NCBI RefSeq assembly: GCF_900112265.1
Contig: NZ_FOLO01000011.1
Span: 86,265 to 122,062, forward strand
Source of the DNA: Pseudoalteromonas denitrificans DSM 6059
GTDB taxonomy: Bacteria; Pseudomonadota; Gammaproteobacteria; Enterobacterales; Alteromonadaceae
Length of the DNA stretch: 35,798 nucleotides
Direction of reading: 5' to 3'
Position numbers and translations under genes: made by a program. Shown here one piece after another: positions 10,787 through 17,941 of this stretch. Within the stretch, counting starts at the first letter, position 1, and every line of letters starts with the position of its first letter. Below the pieces are notes generated by a model that had not been told where the DNA came from, ran no database searches, and saw only the letters and a program-made list of their open reading frames with translations.

Positions 10787-12307
10787 CTAGAAAAACCCTA
10801 AGGGACTTGTATCGTAACTCACTAATAGATTTTTAGTTTGCTGATAATGCTCGAGTGCAACTTTATGAGTTTCGCGCCCTACACCTGATTTTTTATAACC
10901 GCCAAATGCAGCATGCGCAGGATACATATGATAACAATTTGTCCACACGCGACCTGCTTGAATTTTACGACCCATACGATAAGCGACATTCATATCTCGG
11001 CTCCAAACACCTGCACCTAAACCAAATTCAGAGTCATTGGCTATCTCTAAAGCTTCTGCTTCAGTTTTAAAAGTCGTAACAGAGATCACAGGGCCAAAAA
11101 TCTCCTCCTGGAAAATACGCATTTTATTATTGCCTTTAAGCAAAGTCGGTTGAATATAATATCCATTAGAATACTCATTATTTAATTGCTCAATATCACC
11201 GCCAATTAATAGCTCTGCGCCCTCTTCTTTGCCGATATCTATATATTGTAATATTTTATCAAACTGCTCTTGTGAAGCTTGAGCTCCTACCATAGTGTCA
11301 GTGTCTAATGGATTACCACGTTTAATTAATTTAGTGCGTTCTATGATTTTAGCGACAAATCCCTCATAAATATCTTCATGAACAAGTAAACGGGAGGGAC
11401 AGGTACACACTTCACCTTGATTAAAGTAAGCAAGCACAACCCCTTCAATACATTTACTTAAATAATCATCTTCATGATCCATTACATCTGGGAAAAAGAT
11501 ATTAGGAGATTTACCGCCTAGTTCGACTGTAGAAGGAATAATATTTTCAGCAGCACATTTCAAAATATGTGAGCCAACTGGTGTAGAACCCGTAAATGCA
11601 ATTTTTGCTATACGTGTACTGGTTGCGAGTGCTTGACCTGCTTCTGCACCATAACCATTTACTATGTTAAGTACGCCTGCTGGCAATAGGTCTTCTATTA
11701 GCTCCATTAATACCAAAATAGATGCAGGTGTTTGTTCCGCAGGTTTTAATACAATACAGTTACCTGCAGCTAATGCTGGCGCTAACTTCCAAGCAGCCAT
11801 CAAAATAGGAAAGTTCCAAGGAATAATTTGACCGACTACACCTAACGGTTCATGAAAATGATAGGACACAGTATTCTCGTCAATATCACCTATACTGCCT
11901 TCTTGTGCACGTAAACAACCAGCAAAGTATCTAAAATGATCAACTGCTAATGGAATATCAGCAGCTAAAGTTTCTCGTACTGCTTTACCATTATCCCAAG
12001 TTTCAGCAACTGCTAATAAAGTTAAGTTTTTCTCTAAACGATCAGCAATTTTAAGTAAGGTATTTGAACGTACTGTAACTGAGCTTGCTCCCCAAGCACC
12101 TTTGGCTTTATGTGCCGCATCAAGTGCCAGTTCAATATCTTTTTCATTAGATTGAGGGATCTCACAGATCTTCTTGCCATTTACCGGGCTTAAGTTATCA
12201 AAATATTGCCCATCTTGTGGCTCAACCCATTGACCACCTATAAAGTTTTGATATCTAGGTTTAAAGTTCATTACTGCATCGTCAGTTCCTGGTGCTGAGT
12301 AAATCAT
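10787..12307 (-). CDS. NAD(P)-dependent aldehyde dehydrogenase (AldB/ExaC-like)
   Basis: A 506-aa aldehyde dehydrogenase oxidising an aldehyde, most likely acetaldehyde or another short aliphatic one, to the acid in the cytoplasm. Landmarks: [21 protein letters not shown], the nucleotide-binding FTGSTPVGS, the general-base glutamate in ELGGKSPN, the catalytic cysteine in [12 protein letters not shown], and [10 protein letters not shown]. The start [12 protein letters not shown] with an AAGGA SD matches the usual N-terminus of AldB/ExaC-type enzymes (MIYxxPGT), so I keep the long form. It is divergent from an AraC-family regulator, a common arrangement in which the regulator activates the dehydrogenase gene. 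The exact substrate is not decided by sequence. Confidence 0.93.
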   Translation of the reverse strand: MIYSAPGTDDAVMNFKPRYQNFIGGQWVEPQDGQYFDNLSPVNGKKICEIPQSNEKDIELALDAAHKAKGAWGASSVTVRSNTLLKIADRLEKNLTLLAVAETWDNGKAVRETLAADIPLAVDHFRYFAGCLRAQEGSIGDIDENTVSYHFHEPLGVVGQIIPWNFPILMAAWKLAPALAAGNCIVLKPAEQTPASILVLMELIEDLLPAGVLNIVNGYGAEAGQALATSTRIAKIAFTGSTPVGSHILKCAAENIIPSTVELGGKSPNIFFPDVMDHEDDYLSKCIEGVVLAYFNQGEVCTCPSRLLVHEDIYEGFVAKIIERTKLIKRGNPLDTDTMVGAQASQEQFDKILQYIDIGKEEGAELLIGGDIEQLNNEYSNGYYIQPTLLKGNNKMRIFQEEIFGPVISVTTFKTEAEALEIANDSEFGLGAGVWSRDMNVAYRMGRKIQAGRVWTNCYHMYPAHAAFGGYKKSGVGRETHKVALEHYQQTKNLLVSYDTSPLGFF

Positions 12308-12436
12308 GACACTTTCCTTTTTATTTTTTATATGGCTAATATTTGAACTTATCTTAAAAAAGTGTCATAAACTGTACTGCTAATTCACAAAAGTTGACTG
12401 TCAGTACAAAGTGTAAATTCATATTGAAGGAAAATG
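12308..12436. promoter_or_regulatory. Divergent control region between aldehyde dehydrogenase and AraC regulator
   Basis: The gap holds a 7-bp inverted repeat TGTACTG (12373-12379) / CAGTACA (12402-12408). It also holds a direct repeat AAAGTGT (12358-12364 and 12408-12414) spaced 50 bp. AraC-family proteins usually bind paired sites in such divergent gaps, so these are candidate operators. No strong -35/-10 pair is evident by eye. Confidence 0.45.
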
Positions 12437-13342
12437 ATGATCACCGAGTTTCTTAATAATAAAAAAACTGAGCCAAAGGTTTTGGTAGAAAATAAAATAA
12501 GCTTTAATGGACCACAGTCACAACTGAGTATTTACGATACATTTGAGCCTGCACAAAAAGTACAGCTCAAATCAGATCAACCACTATTTTGCGCCATGAT
12601 CAGTGGTAAAAAAATCATGCATAGTGATGATAACTATCATAGTGATTTTTTTCCCCACGAGTCTTTTGTGATGGCACCCAATCAAATCGTTGAAATTGAT
12701 TTCCCTATTGCGCAATTAACGCAACCAACACGCTGTTTAGCCATTGAAATATCATCAGACCGTATTACTCAAATAGCAGAGCAGCTCAATTACAGCCAGC
12801 AGAAATCTAAAGAATTTGGCGATTGGCAATATCAACCACAAATAGTGCATACCCGTCACAATGCACAAACCCAAACGCTTTTACAGAGAATGACCCATAT
12901 ATATAGCGAAAATCATCAAGATCGCAGCTTTATGATAGATTTAGCAGTAAATGAACTGACGATAAGGTTGTTAAGACAACAAAGTAGAGCGCTAATGATG
13001 TCGTTTTGTATGCTACAAAGTGATTTCAGCGGCATGACAGCAGCGATAAATTATATTGAAACACACTTAGCTGACAATATAGAAATAGCGCACCTGTGCA
13101 AACTTGCTTGCATGAGTAGAACTAAATTTTTTAATGAATTTAAGCAAAATTTAGGCTGTACACCATTCGTATTTCAGCAACAGCAACGCCTAAAAAAAGC
13201 ACATGAATTAATAAGCTCTGGACGACAAATTACGCAAGTATGTTTTGAACTTGGCTTTACCAGTTGCAGTCATTTCAGTCGTGTATTTAAACAGTTTTAT
13301 GGTACGAGTCCTAAAACATTTCAACAATACCAATTAGGTTAA
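12437..13342 (+). CDS. AraC-family transcriptional regulator
   Basis: A protein of about 301 aa. The N-terminal part (~1-190) resembles the AraC_N ligand-binding domain of the YqhC type. The C-terminal ~100 residues hold two helix-turn-helix motifs: IAHLCKLACMSRTKFFNEFK and ITQVCFELGFTSCSHFSRVF, followed by KQFYGTSPKTFQQY. ATG codons lie at 12434 and 12437; AAGGA at 12427-12431 spaces better (5 nt) to the second, giving MITEFLNNKK. Divergence from the aldehyde dehydrogenase gene suggests it controls that gene in response to an aldehyde or alcohol. The ligand is unknown. Confidence 0.9.
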   Translation: MITEFLNNKKTEPKVLVENKISFNGPQSQLSIYDTFEPAQKVQLKSDQPLFCAMISGKKIMHSDDNYHSDFFPHESFVMAPNQIVEIDFPIAQLTQPTRCLAIEISSDRITQIAEQLNYSQQKSKEFGDWQYQPQIVHTRHNAQTQTLLQRMTHIYSENHQDRSFMIDLAVNELTIRLLRQQSRALMMSFCMLQSDFSGMTAAINYIETHLADNIEIAHLCKLACMSRTKFFNEFKQNLGCTPFVFQQQQRLKKAHELISSGRQITQVCFELGFTSCSHFSRVFKQFYGTSPKTFQQYQLG

Positions 13343-13388
13343 TAAAGTAGTCACTTAATTATCAGAAATGATATTACCCTCTGCAATA

Positions 13389-13422
13389 AAAAAGATTTTA
13401 CTCATTACAATAAAACCTTTTT
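13389..13422. terminator. A/T-rich bidirectional terminator between araC-type gene and polA
   Basis: Arms AAAAAGATTTTA (13389-13400) and TAAAACCTTTTT (13411-13422) pair with one A-C mismatch around a 10-nt loop. It lies between two convergent genes. T-richness is built into the stem, so strength is uncertain. Confidence 0.45.
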
Positions 13423-13448
13423 ATACTTATAAAATAATAATTTATTTT

Positions 13449-16205
13449 TTAATGGGCTTGATCCCAGTTATCACCAAAATCAGAGTCTGCGATTAATGGC
13501 ACATCTAATTTAGCGGCTTGTGACATTAGCTCACAAATTTTTGTTGTATAAGCCTCTAAGCAATCTTCTTTAATTTCAAATACCAATTCATCGTGAACTT
13601 GCATTAAAATTTTAATTGTATCTTTGGGTTGTTGCTTAACCCATTGATGCACAATTAACATGGCTTTTTTGATGATATCAGCCGCAGTTCCCTGCATAGG
13701 CGCGTTGATAGCAGCACGCTCAGCCGCTTTTTTGCGTGGTCCATTTTTTGTAATATCAGGTAAATATAAACGTCTACCAAACAAGGTTTCAACATAACCT
13801 TGCTCCGTTGCTTTCTCACGTGTCGTTTCCATATAGGTTAATACACCTGGGAAACGCTCAAAATAAGTATCCATATAGTGCTGTGCTTCAGAACGTGGAA
13901 TATCTAACTGATTAGCCAAACCAAATGCCGACATACCATAAATTAAGCCAAAGTTAACTGCTTTTGCTTTACGGCGCATGTCAGTTGTAACTTCATCAAG
14001 CGGTACAGAAAATACTTCTGATGCTGTTGCACTGTGTACATCTTTACCGCTAGCAAATGCTGTTAATAGACCTTTATCTTGTGATAAATGCGCCATTATC
14101 CGTAATTCAATCTGGCTATAATCGGCAGCCATTATTTTATGGCCTTCATCAGCAATAAACGCCTGACGAATACGGCGACCTTCTTCTGTCCTAATAGGAA
14201 TATTTTGTAAATTAGGATCGGTAGAACTTAAGCGCCCTGTTGCTGTTACAGCTTGATGATATGAAGTATGTACGCGTCCAGATTCTTCGTTCACCATTTG
14301 CGGTAATTTATCTGTGTAAGTAGATTTCAACTTAGATAAACCACGATACTCCATTATTATCTTAGGCAGAGAGTAAGTTAACGCTAACTCCTTTAATACT
14401 TCTTCAGCAGTAGAAGGGGCACCTTTAGGGGTTTTTTTAATAACTGGCAATTGCATTTTTTCAAACAAAATAGCTTGAAGCTGTTTAGGTGAACTTAAGT
14501 TAAAAGGCTCTTCAGCTAAATCATGGGCCGCTTTTTCAAGCTCAATCAATCGTTCTCCTAGCTGCTGACTTTGCGCAGTGAGCATTTGACTATCAATTTT
14601 TACACCGGTTCTTTCTATATCAGATAACACACTTAATAGCGGCAGCTCAATATCTGTAAACACACTTTTAAGCTCTGGATCTTTATCAAGTTGAGGCCAA
14701 ATTTCTTGATGCAAACGTAACGTAATATCGGCATCTTCTGCAGCATAATGTGCAGCCTGCTCTAAGGATATTTGATTAAAGGTTAATTGTTTTTTACCTT
14801 TACCAGCAATCTCTTCAAAACTAATATTAGTATGATTCAAAAACTTTAATGCTAAAGCGTCCATATTATGACGAGTTGACACACTATTTAATGTGTATGA
14901 CTCCAACATAGTATCAAACGCAATGCCATTTAATTCATAACCTGCACGCGCTAATACACTTTTATCATATTTAAGGTTTTGTCCTACTTTGGCTTTATTT
15001 TCATCAGCTAAAATTGGACCTAGTTTTTTAAATACTAATTCTTTATCTAATTGCTCTGGTGCATCTAAATAATCATGTGCAAGTGGTAAATAAGCAGCTT
15101 CCCCAACTTTTACCGCAAAGCTCATTCCAACTAAATCAGCCTGCATATAATCTAAACTTGTAGTTTCAGTATCAAATGCAAATAGTTCGCTAGCATTAAG
15201 CTTTTCAATCCAAATATCTAACGCTTCTTCAGTTAAAATTGTTGTATAGTCTGCGTCTACATTTGGTACTTCAACTGGCGTTTCTTCACTTGACTCAACT
15301 GTTTCAGTTTTAGCCACTTTTTTTGCTTTTGTTTTAGTGGGTTTGTTTTTCAATAAATCCGCAATCCAACGTCTAAATTCAGATTCAGCATAATATTGGA
15401 TCAACAGATCTTTATCTGGATCAACAATTTTTAGGCTTTCAAGATCTTCGTCTAATGCAACATCAAGTTTGATCGTTGCTAATTCATAACTCAGTGGTAA
15501 GTGTGGGATCGCAGCCGCGAGTTTTTCACCAATTTTGCCTTTGATCGATTTAGCGTTATCAATAACACCTATCAATGTATCGTATTTTTCAATCCATTTA
15601 ACCGCAGTTTTAGGCCCGCAGCCTTCCACGCCAGGAATATTATCAACTTTATCACCCATTAATGAGAGATAATCTATGATGCGATCCGGTGCAACACCAA
15701 ATTTTTCAACAACGGCATCTGAATCTAATACTTCGTCTGTCATAGTATTAATTAAGGTGACATGCTCATTAACTAACTGAGCCATATCTTTATCGCCCGT
15801 TGATATTAAAACGTCCCGTTTATTCTCAGTTGCGATACGTGCAAAAGTACCAATAACGTCATCGGCTTCAACGCCACCAATGCTGATCAGTGGAAAACCC
15901 ATGGCTTTTATTATTTTATGGAGCGGTTCAATTTGACAACGTAAATCATCCGGCATAGACGGACGATTCGCTTTATAGTCAGAATACATATCATTTCGAA
16001 AAGTTTTGCCTTTTGCATCAAATATTACTGCAACATGACTTGGATCAAACTGTTTAACCAAGCTTTTTAGCATATTAACTACGCCATAAATAGCACCAGT
16101 TGGTTCACCTTTAGAGTTAACAAAATGTGGGGGTGAGTGATACGCCCGAAAAAGATAAGAAGAACCATCAACTAAAATAAGTGGGTTTTCTGGGATCTGA
16201 GCCAT
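13449..16205 (-). CDS. polA: DNA polymerase I
   Basis: A 918-aa three-domain PolA, used for Okazaki fragment maturation and repair synthesis. The 5'-3' exonuclease domain (~1-290) starts LILVDGSSYLFRAYHSPP and includes DGKxxxF-like FDAKGKTFR, STGDKDMAQL and GDKVDNIPGV. A Lys/Thr-rich linker follows (~290-315). The proofreading 3'-5' exonuclease is intact, with exo I FDTETTSLD and exo III YAAEDAD. The polymerase domain (~540-918) carries motif A DYSQIELRIMAHLS, motif B RRKAKAVNFGLIYGMSAFG and motif C MQVHDELVFEI. The ATG at 16205 has AGGAT upstream. Transcribed alone; two DnaA-box-like sites lie upstream. Confidence 0.98.
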   Translation of the reverse strand: MAQIPENPLILVDGSSYLFRAYHSPPHFVNSKGEPTGAIYGVVNMLKSLVKQFDPSHVAVIFDAKGKTFRNDMYSDYKANRPSMPDDLRCQIEPLHKIIKAMGFPLISIGGVEADDVIGTFARIATENKRDVLISTGDKDMAQLVNEHVTLINTMTDEVLDSDAVVEKFGVAPDRIIDYLSLMGDKVDNIPGVEGCGPKTAVKWIEKYDTLIGVIDNAKSIKGKIGEKLAAAIPHLPLSYELATIKLDVALDEDLESLKIVDPDKDLLIQYYAESEFRRWIADLLKNKPTKTKAKKVAKTETVESSEETPVEVPNVDADYTTILTEEALDIWIEKLNASELFAFDTETTSLDYMQADLVGMSFAVKVGEAAYLPLAHDYLDAPEQLDKELVFKKLGPILADENKAKVGQNLKYDKSVLARAGYELNGIAFDTMLESYTLNSVSTRHNMDALALKFLNHTNISFEEIAGKGKKQLTFNQISLEQAAHYAAEDADITLRLHQEIWPQLDKDPELKSVFTDIELPLLSVLSDIERTGVKIDSQMLTAQSQQLGERLIELEKAAHDLAEEPFNLSSPKQLQAILFEKMQLPVIKKTPKGAPSTAEEVLKELALTYSLPKIIMEYRGLSKLKSTYTDKLPQMVNEESGRVHTSYHQAVTATGRLSSTDPNLQNIPIRTEEGRRIRQAFIADEGHKIMAADYSQIELRIMAHLSQDKGLLTAFASGKDVHSATASEVFSVPLDEVTTDMRRKAKAVNFGLIYGMSAFGLANQLDIPRSEAQHYMDTYFERFPGVLTYMETTREKATEQGYVETLFGRRLYLPDITKNGPRKKAAERAAINAPMQGTAADIIKKAMLIVHQWVKQQPKDTIKILMQVHDELVFEIKEDCLEAYTTKICELMSQAAKLDVPLIADSDFGDNWDQAH

Positions 16206-16306
16206 TGATATGGATCCTAATAATAATTATGCCGTGATTGATGGATTATACCCAAATAACCTAAATATGCGATATGACAGACTTATTAAAATGATAATTA
16301 ATAAGA

Positions 16307-16327
16307 TGTGGATAAGTGTGTAGATAA
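16307..16327 (-). promoter_or_regulatory. Tandem DnaA boxes upstream of polA
   Basis: Read on the minus strand, 16307-16315 is a perfect TTATCCACA DnaA box. 16319-16327 is TTATCTACA, one mismatch, in the same orientation with 12-bp centre spacing. They lie about 100 bp before the polA start codon. DnaA control of polA has been reported in E. coli as far as I recall, so a role in polA expression is plausible but unproven here. Confidence 0.6.
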
Positions 16328-16540
16328 AAAAAATATCAAAAATCCTCCAAATGACATAAAAATCAATTAGAGTGCATTAAAACCTTTATATATTAAGCTG
16401 TTATCTACTTCAGGACAGATTAATTGTTATTGTTTTATAATTTTAATCTTATGTGGAAACATTATTTTTTTGATGAATCTTTAATGACAATTTGTATTAA
16501 AATTAATCTCATCAAAATTCACAGAGGCGGTATACTACCA

Positions 16541-16584
16541 CAAAGGATCTAAGATCATATAGATCCTTTGAAATATTTTTAATT
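16541..16584 (+). terminator. Orphan hairpin with U-rich tail upstream of elbB
   Basis: A perfect 10-bp stem CAAAGGATCT (16541-16550) / AGATCCTTTG (16561-16570) is followed by a T-rich stretch containing TTTTT and TTTTTT. It looks like a Rho-independent terminator on the plus strand, yet no plus-strand gene precedes it. It could end a small RNA or form the 5' hairpin of the elbB transcript. Confidence 0.6.
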
Positions 16585-16640
16585 TTTTTATAAATTAAGC
16601 GTTAAATTACATTTAAGTAATTAAACGAAAGAGTAATAAC

Positions 16641-17309
16641 ATGAAAAAAATAGCTGTTATTTTAAGTGGTTGTGGTGTTTTTGATGGTTCTGAAATACAT
16701 GAAGCCGTACTAACACTACTTCATATCGAAAAGTTGGGTGCGCAATATCAGTGTTTTGCACCTAATATAGATCAAATGCATGTGATCAACCATTTAACTG
16801 GTGAAGTTGATAAACAAGTAAGCCGTAATGTACTGATTGAATCAGCACGCATTGCCCGCGGTGAAATTAAAGATGTAAAAGAGCTCAATGCGCAAGAATT
16901 TGATGCATTAATTTTACCTGGAGGGTTTGGAGCCGCCAAAAATTTATGTGATTTTGCAACACAAGGGGCGAATTCAATTATGAATAAACATGTTGAAAAT
17001 GCATGTAAACAATTTTCAGAATTAAGGAAACCAGCAGCTTATATTTGCATTGCTCCAGCTATCATAGGCCACGTTTATCCAAAAGGTGTATTAATGACGA
17101 TTGGCACAGATATAGACACAGCTGAACAAATTAATCAATTAGGTGCTAAACATGTAAACTGTGACGTGAGTGATTTTATTTATGATGAAACATTTAATGT
17201 AATTAGTACCCCTGCATATATGCTTGCCAATTCAATTATTGAAGCTAATACTTCAATCGAAAACACCATAAGCAAGGTATTCGAAATAATGAGCAATGAT
17301 AGAGGTTAA
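16641..17309 (+). CDS. elbB: ElbB-like glyoxalase (DJ-1/PfpI superfamily)
   Basis: A 222-aa class-I glutamine-amidotransferase-like protein. The family pattern is clear: MKKIAVILSGCGVFDGSEIHE at the start, LILPGGFGAAKNLCDFA in the middle, and the nucleophile elbow AYICIAPA with the catalytic-type Cys. E. coli ElbB (YhbL) has been linked to isoprenoid synthesis and shows glyoxalase activity in vitro; its cellular job is not settled. The ATG at 16641 has AAAGAG upstream. A small hairpin overlapping the stop codon (GAGGTT 17302-17307 / AACCTC 17315-17320) may end the transcript before the cytochrome c5 gene. Confidence 0.93.
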   Translation: MKKIAVILSGCGVFDGSEIHEAVLTLLHIEKLGAQYQCFAPNIDQMHVINHLTGEVDKQVSRNVLIESARIARGEIKDVKELNAQEFDALILPGGFGAAKNLCDFATQGANSIMNKHVENACKQFSELRKPAAYICIAPAIIGHVYPKGVLMTIGTDIDTAEQINQLGAKHVNCDVSDFIYDETFNVISTPAYMLANSIIEANTSIENTISKVFEIMSNDRG

Positions 17310-17351
17310 AATAAAACCTCACTAAGTATTTTATATATTTATCGCTAGCGG

Positions 17352-17357
17352 TATAAT
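17352..17357 (+). promoter_or_regulatory. -10 element of the cytochrome c5 promoter
   Basis: A perfect TATAAT at 17352-17357 lies 43 bp before the cytochrome c5 start. The region at -35 (about 17329-17334) is only T-rich, so the promoter assignment rests on the -10 box. Confidence 0.5.
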
Positions 17358-17399
17358 CAGCCTAATTTTCCGTCATCAATTCATAACGAGCAAAGTAAC

Positions 17400-17792
17400 A
17401 TGAAAAAACTATCAACGGCGCTACTTATATTATTAGCAACATCGGTTAACGCACAGAGCAACACTGAAATGACTGAAGAAGCAATTAAAAACCGTCTAGC
17501 TCCTATCGGTGCCGTTTATTTAGCAGGTGCGACTCCAGTTGTTGCAGCCCCAACAGGTCCACGTAGTGGTCAACAAGTATTTCAGAATTCATGTTTCGGT
17601 TGTCATGGCACAGGTGCAATGGGCGCACCAAAAACAACTGCAGATTGGGAGCCTCGCGTAGCTAAAGGCTTTGATGTGCTACTTAATCATGCAATTAATG
17701 GCTTTAATTCTATGCCACCTAAAGGAACATGTATGGATTGTTCTGATGACGAATTAAAAGCTGCCATTGACTTTATGACTAAAGGTCAATAA
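17400..17792 (+). CDS. Cytochrome c5-type monoheme cytochrome
   Basis: A 130-aa exported c-type cytochrome. The signal peptide is MKKLSTALLILLATSVNAQS, cleaved after NA or nearby. The heme site is CFGCH (~residues 65-69), and the C-terminus carries the extra pair CMDCSDDELKAAIDFM typical of cytochrome c5, where these cysteines form a disulfide. Met in NSMPPKGTC is a likely sixth heme ligand. It acts as a periplasmic electron carrier, plausibly between the bc1 complex and terminal oxidases. A cytochrome c5 near polA is common in related genera. It ends in a strong terminator. Confidence 0.92.
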   Translation: MKKLSTALLILLATSVNAQSNTEMTEEAIKNRLAPIGAVYLAGATPVVAAPTGPRSGQQVFQNSCFGCHGTGAMGAPKTTADWEPRVAKGFDVLLNHAINGFNSMPPKGTCMDCSDDELKAAIDFMTKGQ

Positions 17793-17805
17793 ATACGTAT
17801 CAATT

Positions 17806-17829
17806 TTTTGTATCGTTATCGATACAAAA
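17806..17829. other. Perfect 10-bp inverted repeat after cytochrome c5
   Basis: TTTTGTATCG (17806-17815) and CGATACAAAA (17820-17829) form a perfect hairpin with a TTAT loop, immediately before a second, true terminator hairpin. It could be a backup transcription stop, a 3' end stabiliser, or a protein site. Confidence 0.5.
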
Positions 17830-17837
17830 TGAAATAT

Positions 17838-17862
17838 AAAGGTCACATTCGTGACCTTTTTT
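17838..17862 (+). terminator. Rho-independent terminator after cytochrome c5
   Basis: AAAGGTCAC (17838-17846) pairs with GTGACCTTT (17851-17859) around a four-base loop and runs directly into TTT, giving a T-run of six. It is a clear terminator for the cytochrome c5 transcript. Confidence 0.9.
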
Positions 17863-17941
17863 ATCTTGACCTGATAGCTTAAAAATGAAATGATGCTGAA
17901 CAAATATTAACCATGAAAATAATAATAAATGGTTCGGGTCA

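Larger units (their letters stand above)
16206..16640. promoter_or_regulatory. polA / elbB divergent intergenic region
   Basis: This 435-bp gap holds no convincing ORF. It contains DnaA-box-like sites near polA (16307-16327), a third weaker one (TTATCTACT, 16401-16409), a consensus -10 TATACT at 16531-16536 on the plus strand with no good -35, and a strong hairpin with T-rich tail (16541-16584). The rest is A/T-rich without visible structure. Confidence 0.6.

Noticed and set aside
16307..16409. DnaA boxes considered as a replication origin
   Set aside because: Only two good boxes and one weak one, no AT-rich 13-mer array, and no dnaA, dnaN or mnmG nearby; promoter regulation fits better.
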